From CALMEC01 sp963706315 (lineage in GTDB: Bacteria > Actinomycetota > Thermoleophilia > Miltoncostaeales > Miltoncostaeaceae): DNA of 64,000 nucleotides. The stretch spans positions 139,814-203,813 of the forward strand of contig CAVPMA010000024.1 in the NCBI GenBank assembly GCA_963706315.1, written 5' to 3'. Each line of letters begins with the position of its first letter. The stretch's first letter is position 1. Below the pieces are notes generated by a model. That model was not told the origin of the DNA. It searched no databases and saw nothing but the letters and a program-made list of their open reading frames with translations. A program made the position numbers and the translations under genes. This document shows, one piece after another, positions 33,173 to 42,423 of the stretch.

Positions 33173-34801
33173 CTATGCCGGCGCCGAGGCGGCCTTGGGT
33201 AATGCGCCGGGTTGCACCGTCGGGATGCCTCGCGTGAAGAGCAGCGCGACCAGGGCGAACAGCGCGAGGATCGACACGGCGGCGCGCAGCCCGTCGATCC
33301 GACTCTGTGCGTTTTCCTCGACGACCGCGTCAGCCGTGGCTGGGGGAACGTGGGCCTCGTCCAACGCGGCCTTCAGATCGGCGTCGGAGAGGAAGGGGAT
33401 ACCGCCCGCGAGCTCCGTCGTTGCCTTTGAGGCGACGCGGTCGGGGACGTCCGGGTTGTTCTGGATGCCGGTGAAGAACGAGGCGGTCAGCGCGGAGATG
33501 AGCACGGCACCTGCCAGCGCGGTGCCGATCGAGGCGCCGAGCTGGGTGCCGGTGTTCTGCAACCCGCCCACCTCGCCGCTTTGCTCGTCCGGCACGGCGG
33601 AGACGGTGACGCTGCCGAGCTGTGATGCCATCGCGCCGAGCCCGGAACCGGCGAGCAGCAACGGCCAGGTGACGATCTCCGGGCCCGCCCCGTAGTCGAG
33701 CAGGGCCACGAGCAACACGAGGCCGGCGAACAGCGAGATGAAGCCGAGGTTGACGACCCGTCGAGGGTTGGCGTCGGGGCGCAGCTTGGGGACGCCGGCG
33801 GCAAACAGCAGCAGCGTGAGGGAGAGAGGAAGCAGCCGAACGCCTGTCTCGACCGCCGACAGCCCGAGCGCGATTGAGAGGAACAGCGGGACGACGAAGA
33901 AGAGGCCGGCCTGGATCAGGAACATGAACAGGAAGGAGCTGACCCCCGACCGCACCTGAATGTTGCGCAGCAAGGCCGGGTCGAGGAGCGCGCCCTCGCC
34001 GCGCTGCACGCGCCGTCCCTCCCATCGCAGAAACAGCACCATCACCACGCCACCGGCGAGGATGAGCCAGATCACCGGTGAGAGCCCCAGCCACTGGGGC
34101 GCTTCTGGCTTCGGCTGCACGAACCCCCACGTCCCACCTTTCAGGATGCCGAGCACGATGAGACCCAGGCCGAGCGCGGAAAGCGCCGTGCCGACCAGAT
34201 CGAGCCGCACACCCTCCTCCGCCGGCGTGTCGGCCAGGCGGCGAGCCAGCAGCAGGATCACCAGGATGATCAGTACCTCCCCGGCGAACACCCACCGCCA
34301 CGAGGCGTAGGTGGTGAACAGGCCACCGATCAACGGCCCGAGGGCCGCCGCGATCGCACCGGCCGCCGCGACCAGCCCGTACGCGCGCGGGCGCTCGGGC
34401 TTTCCGAAGTTCGATGCGACGAGCGCCACGATCGCCGGCATGATCAGCACCGCGCCGAAGCCCTCGAGGAATGACCAGCCGATGATCAGCACCGTCAAGT
34501 TCGGGGCCAGCGCCGTCGTGAAAGACCCGCAGGCGTAGATGACGCAGCCGATCGTGAATGCCCGCTTGCGGCCGACGATCTCGCCGACCTTGCCGCCGGT
34601 GAGCATCAGCGAGGCCATCACCAGCGTGTATAGCGTGATCGCCGTCTGGATCCCGGTGACCGTCGTCCCGAGGTCATCCGCGACTGTCGCGATCGCCGTG
34701 TTCATCACCGTGGTGTCCAAGGCCATCACGAACTGCCCCGACGCCAGTGTCAGTAAGACGATCCCCGTCGCGCCGGCGCGTTGTGCAGTCGCCTCGGTCA
34801 C
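33173..34801 (-). CDS. MFS exporter, DHA2 family, 14-TM type
   Basis: A 542-residue DHA2 transporter. TM1 is ASGQFVMALDTTVMNTAIAT, MFS motif A is GGKVGEIVGRKRAF, and a late segment reads LQNTGTQLGASIGTALAGAV, as in EmrB/QacA-like proteins. A roughly 60-residue extracytoplasmic loop (NNPDVPDRVASKATTELAGG...) lies before the last helix, as in this family. The start is GTG 34801 with AGGGGA upstream. It lies upstream of, and in line with, the BTAD-hydrolase gene (214 bp apart). It differs more from the other two exporters of the window than they do from each other. The substrate is unknown. Confidence 0.87.
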   Translation of the reverse strand: MTEATAQRAGATGIVLLTLASGQFVMALDTTVMNTAIATVADDLGTTVTGIQTAITLYTLVMASLMLTGGKVGEIVGRKRAFTIGCVIYACGSFTTALAPNLTVLIIGWSFLEGFGAVLIMPAIVALVASNFGKPERPRAYGLVAAAGAIAAALGPLIGGLFTTYASWRWVFAGEVLIILVILLLARRLADTPAEEGVRLDLVGTALSALGLGLIVLGILKGGTWGFVQPKPEAPQWLGLSPVIWLILAGGVVMVLFLRWEGRRVQRGEGALLDPALLRNIQVRSGVSSFLFMFLIQAGLFFVVPLFLSIALGLSAVETGVRLLPLSLTLLLFAAGVPKLRPDANPRRVVNLGFISLFAGLVLLVALLDYGAGPEIVTWPLLLAGSGLGAMASQLGSVTVSAVPDEQSGEVGGLQNTGTQLGASIGTALAGAVLISALTASFFTGIQNNPDVPDRVASKATTELAGGIPFLSDADLKAALDEAHVPPATADAVVEENAQSRIDGLRAAVSILALFALVALLFTRGIPTVQPGALPKAASAPA

Positions 34802-35188
34802 GAGATCCCCTGGGTGGGTCTACGCGCGCGCGTGATCCCTCCGTGGGCCTTCACAGCCACAGCCTGTGCAGGCGCTCTCCGAGGGAAATCGGTACACAGC
34901 CCGGGGTCGACTGAGGGTCCTCCGTGCCGTCCACGATCGCAGGCACCGACGGCGAGGGACCAGTCATCGCTCCTCCGAGTGCCGACGGGGCGACATTCAA
35001 GAAGCAGGCCCGCTGTGTCCCACCCCGTCAGCATGCCCGGGACGATAGCCAACCGCTTCCGCCCCTGCTCGCCCCCGAAGCTGGAATATGCGCCACTTCT
35101 GACCCGTCCTTCCCGACTCAGGGGGGATGGCGCCGGTGTGGGCGGGGTGGCGCGAAGCGACGGGGCGAAGCGGTTGACGGGAACCTGC
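34802..35188. other. Intergenic region (387 bp), no gene recognised
   Basis: This stretch lies between the start of the 33173-34801 exporter and the end of cydB. The short frames in it have no family-like sequence. It must hold the exporter promoter. I saw no strong repeat or hairpin. Confidence 0.5.
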
Positions 35189-36193
35189 CTACTCCTCCTC
35201 GAGTCGGCTCCGCTGATCGAGCAGGAAGAGCAGGAAGAACGAGGGGATCACGAGGACGATCGCCACGATGAACACGATCAGGATCCAATCGAGCGTCGTC
35301 GAGTCGCCGGCTGCGGCGTCCACGGTGAGGGATTCGGGCAGCATGTATGGCCACTGGGCGACGCCCCAGGCGCCGATCACGGCCGCAACGGTCGCGGCCG
35401 CCAGGATTCGCGTCCCGCGCGGGCGGGCGAGTGCGAGCAGCACGAGCACGGCGATCCCACACACGGCGGAGATCAGGACCAGCGGGAGGGCCTCACCGGT
35501 GAGACGGTCATACGTGCGCGTCGCGTCGGAGCGCAGGACCAGGATCCCCACCACGGCCAGGGCCCCGGCCGCGACACCCGCCCCCAGCGCGCGGTGCGTG
35601 AAGTAGCGCTCCAGGTCCGCGTCGCCGAGGTGGCGAGCGTCGACGATCAGGTACACCGCAGCGAGGTAGGCGCAGATGGCGACTGCGAAGGCGCCCACGG
35701 CGATGCCGCTCGGGTTGAGCCAGCTCGACCAGAGATCGCCGGCCGAGTTGCCGGGCGGCACGCGCCCCGAGGCGATCCCCCCGAGAACGGCACCGAGGAA
35801 GAACGGCGTGAGCACCGACGCGAAGGCGAACGTGGCGCCGTAGACGCGCCGCACTCCGAGACGGGTGGAGACCTTTCGGAAGGCGAACCCGGACCCGCGC
35901 AGCACGATGCCCAGGGCGGCCAGGGTCAGCGGGATGACCAGGGTGGAGAAGATGGCCGAGTAGGCCGGCGGGAAGGCTGTCCAGAGCACCACGATGCAGA
36001 AGATGAGCCAGACATGGTTGGCCTCCCATACCGGCCCGATGGAGCGGTCGATGAGCGCCCGGGGCCGCTCCCCGCGCGCCGCACCACCGGCGGTGAGGTC
36101 CCAGAACCCGGCTCCGAAGTCGGCGCCGCCCAGCAGCGCGTAGAGCAGGACGCCCACCCCGAGAACGGCAAGGCAGCCGTCCACGGCGCTCAC
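35189..36193 (-). CDS. cydB: Cytochrome bd ubiquinol oxidase subunit II
   Basis: A 334-residue membrane subunit with eight or nine helices. It opens with VLLYALLGGADFGAGFWDL and contains IGPVWEANHVWLIFCIVVLW, the two most conserved CydB stretches. It pairs with CydA to form the heme b/d quinol oxidase, which reduces oxygen at high affinity without pumping protons. The start is GTG 36193, overlapping the cydA TGA by four bases (GTGA), so the subunits are translationally coupled. No cydX or cydDC (assembly exporter) is seen next to it. Confidence 0.95.
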   Translation of the reverse strand: MSAVDGCLAVLGVGVLLYALLGGADFGAGFWDLTAGGAARGERPRALIDRSIGPVWEANHVWLIFCIVVLWTAFPPAYSAIFSTLVIPLTLAALGIVLRGSGFAFRKVSTRLGVRRVYGATFAFASVLTPFFLGAVLGGIASGRVPPGNSAGDLWSSWLNPSGIAVGAFAVAICAYLAAVYLIVDARHLGDADLERYFTHRALGAGVAAGALAVVGILVLRSDATRTYDRLTGEALPLVLISAVCGIAVLVLLALARPRGTRILAAATVAAVIGAWGVAQWPYMLPESLTVDAAAGDSTTLDWILIVFIVAIVLVIPSFFLLFLLDQRSRLEEE

Positions 36194-37632
36194 GGCGCCA
36201 CCTTTGGACCCGGTGCCGGGGGCGGGACGCCCTCGCGGGGGCCGTAGGGCACCGCCGAGTCGGCCAGGTCACCATGGCGCCAGCGCCGGGTCATCGCGCG
36301 GATCACCAGCACGGAAGCCACGGCCAGAAGGGTGTAGAGCACGACGATCGAGCTGAGGGAGGTCCACACCAGCGAGGCCGAGGCATTGGTGACCGCGTCC
36401 TGCGTGCGGAGGATCTCGTACACCACCCACGGCTGGCGCCCCACCTCGGTCACGACCCAGCCCGCCTCCAAGGCGAGATACGCCGCGATCGGGGCGATGG
36501 CCGCGGCCCGCAGGAACCACGTGCTGTTCACGATCGCCGCCCGGCGGCGCCACCACAGCACGAAGAACCAGAGGGCCAGGAACAGGAGGGCCGTGCCGAG
36601 ACCGACCATCGTGTCCCAGGCGAGGTGGACGATGTTGGTGGCGGCAATGGTGGGGCGGTCCTCGGGAGGGACCGAGTCCAGGCCTGTGACCACGGTGGAG
36701 GTCCCGGTCGACGGATCGCTCAGCCACGAGGCGAGACCGGGGATCTCCAGGCCGCCGCTGACCGTGCCGTCGTCGTTGAGGTGCCCGAGCAGGATCTCGG
36801 GCTTGTCGGGCCCGGTGGTGGTGTTGAGCTCGAGGGCGGCGAACTTGATCGGCTGGTCGTTGTAGATGGCCCGCGCGACCACGTCGCCCACGAACATCTG
36901 GATCGGGATCGCGATCGCGGCGGCGGTGAAGGGCAGCAGGAACCCGAGACGGTGGTAGCGATCGCGCCGTCCGCGGAGCATGCCGACGGCGTAGACCGAC
37001 GACACCAGGAACCCCGCGCAGACGAACGCCGCGACGTACATGTGGGGGAACGTGTAGCCAACCGCGTCGTTGAAGATGACCGACCAGACGTGGACGCTGG
37101 TCACCTCACCCGCGGCGTCCATCGTGAAGCCTCCGGGCTGGTTCATCCACGAGTTGGCCGACAGCACCATGAATGCCCCGCCGAGCCCGCAGAGGGGGAT
37201 CGGCACGCCGCTCCAGAAGTGGGCCCAGGGGCTCAAGCGCTTCCAGCCGAAGATGTAGATCGAGATGAAGATGGCCTCGAGGAAGAAGAAGATCCCCTCG
37301 AGCGCGAAGGCCAGGCCGATCACGTCGCCGAAGCGGTCGAACATCCCCGGCCAGAGCATCCCCATCTCGAAGCTCAGCACCGTCCCGGTGACCGCCCCCA
37401 CGGCGAACGTCACGGCGGCGACCTTCGACCACCGCTCGGCCAGCCGCATGAAGTCCGCGTCCTTCCTGCGGAGCCCCAGATAGTTGGCGATCAGCATGAG
37501 GAGCGGGAACACCACGCCGAGGGGCACCAGGATGATGTGGAAGCCCAGGGTGAGCGCCATCTGCGTCCGCGCGGGCAGGAGCTGATCGGGCATCTGCCCG
37601 ATTGCCGCCACCAACGTGTACACCGCGCTCAT
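36190..37632 (-). CDS. cydA: Cytochrome bd ubiquinol oxidase subunit I (short-Q-loop type)
   Basis: A 480-residue subunit carrying hemes b558, b595 and d. It shows RTQMALTLGFHIILVPLGVV (helix I with the His ligand), GMLWPGMFDRFGDVIGLAFA, LEGIFFFLEAIFISIYIFGW (the Glu pair region), MNQPGGFT and VGRQPWVVYEILRTQDAVT (the quinol-site GRQPW motif). The loop before GRQPW lacks the long E. coli-type insertion, so it belongs with the CioA/short-Q-loop type. ATG 37632 is chosen (MSAVYTL). It is followed directly by cydB and preceded by the GMC/NDH-2 gene pair on the same strand, 117 bp away. Confidence 0.95.
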   Translation of the reverse strand: MSAVYTLVAAIGQMPDQLLPARTQMALTLGFHIILVPLGVVFPLLMLIANYLGLRRKDADFMRLAERWSKVAAVTFAVGAVTGTVLSFEMGMLWPGMFDRFGDVIGLAFALEGIFFFLEAIFISIYIFGWKRLSPWAHFWSGVPIPLCGLGGAFMVLSANSWMNQPGGFTMDAAGEVTSVHVWSVIFNDAVGYTFPHMYVAAFVCAGFLVSSVYAVGMLRGRRDRYHRLGFLLPFTAAAIAIPIQMFVGDVVARAIYNDQPIKFAALELNTTTGPDKPEILLGHLNDDGTVSGGLEIPGLASWLSDPSTGTSTVVTGLDSVPPEDRPTIAATNIVHLAWDTMVGLGTALLFLALWFFVLWWRRRAAIVNSTWFLRAAAIAPIAAYLALEAGWVVTEVGRQPWVVYEILRTQDAVTNASASLVWTSLSSIVVLYTLLAVASVLVIRAMTRRWRHGDLADSAVPYGPREGVPPPAPGPKVAP

Positions 37633-37749
37633 CCGCCACAAACCCCCGGAACTGCGCCCGAACGCCGGCTGGACAAACTACAAGGAGCGACCTGCGCGAC
37701 GCGACGTGGATTGGTACATGCCATGAGACGGGCGCTTCCGCCCAAGGAC

Positions 37750-39303
37750 TCAGGCAAGCCGCTCTGCGATCAGCTCGCCGACGCGAATCGCATTGGCCAT
37801 CGCCGTGAGGGCCGGGTTCACCGCGCCGATGCTCGGGAAGAAGCTCGTGTCGACCACGTAGAGGTTGTCGAGCTCGTGGGCCTTGCAGTTCGCATCGAGG
37901 ACCGAGGAGCTCGGGTCGGCGCCGAAGCGGCACGTCCCGGCCTGATGCGCACAGCCCGCCACCGGGATGCTCTGCTGCATGTAGAAGTTCTTGGCGAGGA
38001 TGTGATGCGATGACATCCCGGCGTGGTTCATGATCGTCGTGAGCTCCGAGTAGAGGCGGTCCGCCGCCCGGTCGTTCGTCGATGTGTAGGCGAGGCTGAT
38101 GTTTCCCGCGCGATCGACGCTCACTCGGTTGTCGGGGCGTGGCAGGTCCTCTGTGGTGAGCCAGAAGTCGACGGCGTGCCTGGCCGTGTCCTTGAGCGCG
38201 AACTCGGGGGCGAGCTTGGTCAGCGCGGGTCCCTCCCCCCGGTACATCTCTGCCTGCGACTTGCCCACCATCTGGATGTTGCCGAGCGGATAGTCGACGC
38301 CATCGGCGCCGAAGTAGAAGTCATTGAGGGCGAGCGTCTTCTGGAACACCGTGTCGTTCGGCTCCTTGGAGAGCGCGATCACCGCCTTGCTGTTGTGGAA
38401 CATGTAGTTGCGTCCCACCTGGTCCGAGCCGTTGGCGAGCCCCGCCGGGTGCCGGTCGTTCGCGGACATGAGCAGGATCTTGGCCGTGTTCGCCGCGCCC
38501 GCGGAGAGCGCCACGATGTCGGCCGCGTAGGTCTCATCGGACCCGTTGCGGGTGACCACCACGCCGGTCACCGTGCGTCCCGCGCTGTCGGTCTCGAGTC
38601 GCACGACCTCGGAGTTCACCAGCAGCGTGACGTTGTCCCGCTCGAGCAGGGGGCGCACGGCGATGGTCTCCGCGTCGGCCTTGGCGTGCACGAGGCACGG
38701 GTAGCCGTCGCACCAGGTGCAGCGGATACAGGCGCTCTTGGCCCGGTCGGCCTCGTCGAGCAGGACGCCGCACGGCGCCGGGAATGGTTGGTAGCCCGCC
38801 GAGGTCAAGTCGTCGACGATGCGCTGGATCCGCGGCTCGTGAGAGACGGACGGCCAGGGGTACTGGCGGCTCCAGCGACCCTCGGTCGGGTCGGCGCCGT
38901 GGACCCCGTGCACCTGATAGAGCCACTCGGCCTTCGTGTACCACGGCTCGAAATCGTCGTAGCCGATGGGCCACGCGGGCGACACGCCGTCGACGTGGCG
39001 CAACTCGCCGAAGTCCTGCGGGCGCAGGCGATACAAGGCGGCTCCGTAGAGCTTGGTGGCCCCACCGACGAAGTAGTGCACCTGAGGCTGAAACGGCGCG
39101 CCGTCGGCGTCGTACCAGGTGTCGGGCGAGATGTAGCGTCCGTCGTTGAAGACGGCCCCGGGGTCCCAGTTGGCCATCTCACGCGGCAGGTAGTCGCCCC
39201 GCTCGAGCAGCAGGATCCGCTTCCCCGAGGCCGCGAGCGTGTGGGCGAGCGTGCCCCCGCCCGCCCCCGAGCCAACGACGATGACGTCATAGCGCTCAGG
39301 CAC
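37750..39303 (-). CDS. GMC-type FAD oxidoreductase with a Cys-rich (Fe-S-like) insertion
   Basis: A 517-residue flavoprotein. The N-terminal dinucleotide fold is DVIVVGSGAGGGTLAHTLA (about 6-24). FAD-region motifs follow, then a Cys cluster CIRCTWCDGYPCLVHAKADA around residue 197, C-x2-C-x2-C-x4-C. The C-terminal HQAGTCRFG and AVNPALTAMANAIRVGELIA are the GMC catalytic-His segment and closing motif. The cluster resembles the Fe-S site of fructose/sorbitol- or gluconate-type dehydrogenases more than an alcohol oxidase. It has no signal peptide. It sits between NDH-2 (66 bp upstream) and cydAB, so transfer of electrons from a sugar or polyol to the quinone pool is a fair guess. The substrate is unknown. 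Confidence 0.88.
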   Translation of the reverse strand: MPERYDVIVVGSGAGGGTLAHTLAASGKRILLLERGDYLPREMANWDPGAVFNDGRYISPDTWYDADGAPFQPQVHYFVGGATKLYGAALYRLRPQDFGELRHVDGVSPAWPIGYDDFEPWYTKAEWLYQVHGVHGADPTEGRWSRQYPWPSVSHEPRIQRIVDDLTSAGYQPFPAPCGVLLDEADRAKSACIRCTWCDGYPCLVHAKADAETIAVRPLLERDNVTLLVNSEVVRLETDSAGRTVTGVVVTRNGSDETYAADIVALSAGAANTAKILLMSANDRHPAGLANGSDQVGRNYMFHNSKAVIALSKEPNDTVFQKTLALNDFYFGADGVDYPLGNIQMVGKSQAEMYRGEGPALTKLAPEFALKDTARHAVDFWLTTEDLPRPDNRVSVDRAGNISLAYTSTNDRAADRLYSELTTIMNHAGMSSHHILAKNFYMQQSIPVAGCAHQAGTCRFGADPSSSVLDANCKAHELDNLYVVDTSFFPSIGAVNPALTAMANAIRVGELIAERLA

Positions 39304-39369
39304 GGCGGTCCTCCCCGGAGCCGGCGCCCTCGCCCCGGTCGAGGGGCGGCGGCTCAGAGCGGGTTCTCA

Positions 39370-40635
39370 TCAGCCATCTTCGCGATCGACGACGATCCGG
39401 TTCGCGCGCCCGTGGTGGAAGCCCGTCCAGGTCCAGTCGACGACCGTCTTGGCCCGGTCCTCGCCGGTCGAGAGGAGGCTCAGGTGGACGGTGCCCCACG
39501 CGAGCCAGGCGGCCCGGCCCTTCATCGTGCGCCCGCGGTGGAACTGGACGACCGCGGCCCCATGGCCGATCGTCGCCATCGTGCCCTTGTCCTCGTACTC
39601 GAACGGCTTCGTGTCCTCACCCTCGAGCACGCGGGCCAGATTCTTGCCGGCCCATTCGCCGGATTGGAGCGCCACCGAGCCGAGCTGGGGAAGCACCCGG
39701 CGCGTCTTGGTGTCGGTGATCCAGGCGATGTCGCCGACGACGTACACCTCGGGATGCCCGTCCAGGCTGAGGTCCGGGCCGACGGGGACGCGGTTGCCGT
39801 GCTGGAGGTCGACTCCGAGCGTCTGGACGATCGGGTTGGCCTGGAGGCCGGCGCCCCAGACGAGCGTGTGCGCGTTCAGCACCGTGCCGGACGATAATCC
39901 GACGCGCGTCGGCGCGACCGACGCGACCGTCTCGCCGGTGATCACCTCGACGCCGAGCTTCTGGAGCGTCTTCGCCGCGTACGTGCGCAGGTTCGACTTG
40001 AACATCGTGAACAACTCGGGGCGGGACTCCACGAGGATGATGCGCGCCTTGTCGTGCGGGATGCCCCGGTAGTCATTCGGGAAGACGTGGCGGTAGAGGT
40101 CGGCGAGCGCGCCGGCGGTCTCGACACCGGTCGGGCCGCCGCCGACGACGACGACGTTGAGGGCGCCGTCGTCCGCGAGCGCCGGCTCCTTGTCGACGGC
40201 TTCCCACTTGCGCAGGACCTGTTCCTGCAGGCGAACCGCGTCGGGGAGCGTGTACATCGGGAACGCGTGCTCCTCGGCGCCCTCCGTGCCGAAGAAGTTG
40301 ACCTTCGCGCCGATCGCGAGGACGAGGTAGTCGTAGGCGAGCGGCGCGATCCCGTCGAGCCGCACCTCCCGCGCCTCCAGGTCGACGCCGGTGACGCCGG
40401 CAACGTGGACGGTGACGTTCGCCTGCTCGTCGAACAGATCGCGCAGCGGATGTCCGACGGCCGAGGGCTCCAGCAGGTCGGTCGCGACCTGGTAGAGCAG
40501 CGGCTGGAAGGTGTGGTAGTCGTGCTTGTCCACCAGCACCACGTCCACGTCGGCGTTCTTCAGTGCCCGGGCGGCGCCGAGGCCGGCGAACCCGCCGCCG
40601 AGCACGACGACGCGAGGACGGCTGCGCGACGGCAT
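39370..40635 (-). CDS. ndh: Type II NADH:quinone oxidoreductase
   Basis: A 421-residue single-subunit NADH dehydrogenase. It has two Rossmann motifs: VVVLGGGFAGLGAARAL (FAD, about 9-25) and VVVVGGGPTGVETAGALADL (NADH, about 161-180). TFQPLLYQVATDLLEP (isoalloxazine side) and VYVVGDIAWI (FAD closing motif) are present, and the C-terminal segment AAWLAWGTVHLSLL is the likely amphipathic membrane anchor. It feeds NADH electrons to quinone without proton pumping. It is followed by the GMC oxidoreductase and cydAB on the same strand. Together these make a proton-pump-free NADH-to-oxygen route. Confidence 0.95.
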   Translation of the reverse strand: MPSRSRPRVVVLGGGFAGLGAARALKNADVDVVLVDKHDYHTFQPLLYQVATDLLEPSAVGHPLRDLFDEQANVTVHVAGVTGVDLEAREVRLDGIAPLAYDYLVLAIGAKVNFFGTEGAEEHAFPMYTLPDAVRLQEQVLRKWEAVDKEPALADDGALNVVVVGGGPTGVETAGALADLYRHVFPNDYRGIPHDKARIILVESRPELFTMFKSNLRTYAAKTLQKLGVEVITGETVASVAPTRVGLSSGTVLNAHTLVWGAGLQANPIVQTLGVDLQHGNRVPVGPDLSLDGHPEVYVVGDIAWITDTKTRRVLPQLGSVALQSGEWAGKNLARVLEGEDTKPFEYEDKGTMATIGHGAAVVQFHRGRTMKGRAAWLAWGTVHLSLLSTGEDRAKTVVDWTWTGFHHGRANRIVVDREDG

Positions 40636-40979
40636 CAGAGGAGCCGACCCACGATGCGGTGCTCGCGCAAGGACCCGATCTCGATCACAGGATGTCGAAT
40701 CCGTCGGGCAAGTCGTCCTCGTCTGTCGCTTTCAGCCTGACTTTCTACACGCCACGACACGTCGGGGTACGAGCTGGCACGACTTTGTCACCCCATCGTT
40801 GCCGGCGTGCAGGCGATAGTAAACATCGTCGAGGGACGGACCGCTGCGATCGCAGCGTCGCCGCCACCCTGCGCGATCGGCCGCGACCTGCGGGAGGAGT
40901 TGCCGCCCTCCGGCTAGGCTTCCCGGGAGTCATGCTTGAGCGGCGGACCACACGACGATGACGACCAGGGAGGCGCAGG
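40636..40979. other. Divergent intergenic region (344 bp) between ndh and zwf, no gene recognised
   Basis: No family-like frame is seen on either strand. It must contain the promoters of the ndh group (-) and zwf (+). It holds a 16-bp perfect palindrome listed separately. Confidence 0.5.
40842..40857. promoter_or_regulatory. 16-bp perfect palindrome, candidate operator
   Basis: CGCTGCGATCGCAGCG is a perfect inverted repeat with no spacer, 123 bp before the zwf start and about 206 bp before the ndh start. Its position in a divergent promoter region suits a dimeric regulator. The sequence is GC-rich, so chance occurrence is possible. Confidence 0.35.
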
Positions 40980-42377
40980 GTGACGACTGAGGCTGCACGG
41001 CCGGCGGACGTTCTCGTGGTCTTCGGCATCACGGGCGACCTCGCACGGGTGATGACGTTCCGATCGTTGTACCGGCTCGAGGCGCGCGGGCTGCTGTCGA
41101 CCCCCATCGTCGGCGTGGCGGTCGACGACTGGACGGTCGAGCAACTGATCGCCCGGGCCCGCGAATCGATCATCGGGACCGGCGAGCAACTCGACGAGGG
41201 GGTCTTCGCGCGCTTCGCCTCCAGGCTGGCGTACGTCAGCGGCGACTTCGCGGACGCGGCGACGTACGAGCGCGTCAAGGAGGCGATCGCGGGGGCGAGC
41301 CACCCCGTCTTCTACCTCGAGATCCCGCCGTTCCTCTTCGGGCGCACCGTCAAGGGACTCCACGATGCCGGATTGACCCGCAACGCGCGTGTCGTGATCG
41401 AGAAGCCCTTTGGGCACGACCTCGACTCCGCGCGCGCCCTCGCGGAGGAACTCCACGGGTACCTGGACGAGAGCCAGATCTTCCGGATCGACCACTACCT
41501 CGGGAAGATGGGCCTCGAGGAGATCCTCTTCCTCCGTTTCGCCAACAGGATGCTCGAGCCGGTCTGGAACCGCACCCACGTCGCATCGGTGCAGATCACG
41601 ATGGCGGAGAGCTTCGGCGTCGAGGATCGCGGCCACTTCTACGACCCAGTCGGCGCGCTGCGCGACGTCGTCGTCAACCACCTGATGCAGGTCGTCGCCG
41701 CCGCGGCGATGGAGTTGCCGGCGGGTGGCGACCCGCGGGCGATCAAGGACGCGCAGGTGGCGCTCTTCCGGGCCATCGCAACCGCCGACCCCGCGCACTA
41801 CGTTCGGGGGCAGTACGAGGGCTACCTCTCGGTCGACGGCGTCGCACCGGGGTCAACGACGGAGACGTTCGCCGCCCTGCGTCTCGACATCGAGAACGGG
41901 CGCTGGTCGGGGGTCCCCTTCTTCATCCGCACCGGCAAGCACCTCGCGGTCACGCAGACCGAGGCGCGGGTCGTCTTCAAAGAGCCGCCGCGGCTCGGAT
42001 TCGGGATCCGCGACCCCGGGGCCGAGCCGGGCCAGCTCGTCATCAAGCTCGACCCATCGACCGGCGTTCAGGTCACGCTCGACGCGCGCCGCGCGGATGC
42101 GGTCAAGGCCGAGCCGATCACCCTCGAGATGGAGTTCGCGTCCGAGGGCGGCGAGGGTCCGACACCCTACGAGGTCCTGCTGCACTCCGCCATCGTCGGG
42201 AAGAGCGTGCGCTTCTCGCGTCAGGACGCAGTGGAGGAGGCCTGGCGGGTCATGCAGCCGCTGCTGGACGCGCCGCCTGCCGTCCACCCCTACGCGAAGG
42301 GGTCGTGGGGTCCGGACGCCGCCCACGCGCTCGTGGCCGGCCACGGCCGCTGGCACGGGCCGTGGGTTGCGTCCTAG
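40980..42377 (+). CDS. zwf: Glucose-6-phosphate 1-dehydrogenase, divergent form
   Basis: A 465-residue enzyme for the first step of the oxidative pentose-phosphate route. The coenzyme site is LVVFGITGDLARVMTFRSLY (family GASGDLAxRKLxPaLY; here ITGDLARVMTF). The substrate and catalytic segments are EKPFGHDL, RIDHYLGKMGLEEILFLRF (usual RIDHYLGKE) and ALRDVVVNHLMQV with the catalytic His. The start is GTG 40980 with AGGGAGG about 7 nt upstream. The GKE-to-GKM change and altered coenzyme loop make it an outlier within the family. It runs toward the GH15 gene, with a 46-bp convergent gap. Confidence 0.9.
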   Translation: MTTEAARPADVLVVFGITGDLARVMTFRSLYRLEARGLLSTPIVGVAVDDWTVEQLIARARESIIGTGEQLDEGVFARFASRLAYVSGDFADAATYERVKEAIAGASHPVFYLEIPPFLFGRTVKGLHDAGLTRNARVVIEKPFGHDLDSARALAEELHGYLDESQIFRIDHYLGKMGLEEILFLRFANRMLEPVWNRTHVASVQITMAESFGVEDRGHFYDPVGALRDVVVNHLMQVVAAAAMELPAGGDPRAIKDAQVALFRAIATADPAHYVRGQYEGYLSVDGVAPGSTTETFAALRLDIENGRWSGVPFFIRTGKHLAVTQTEARVVFKEPPRLGFGIRDPGAEPGQLVIKLDPSTGVQVTLDARRADAVKAEPITLEMEFASEGGEGPTPYEVLLHSAIVGKSVRFSRQDAVEEAWRVMQPLLDAPPAVHPYAKGSWGPDAAHALVAGHGRWHGPWVAS

Positions 42378-42423
42378 CGGAAGCACTGGCGATCGATCTC
42401 CGGTCGCGAGGCGCCGTTTGCAC

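Noticed and set aside
36274..39897. Long + strand frames (579 and 624 codons) across cydA and the GMC oxidoreductase
   Set aside because: They are shadows of clear genes on the - strand; their composition is His/Arg/Asp-rich without hydrophobic cores.
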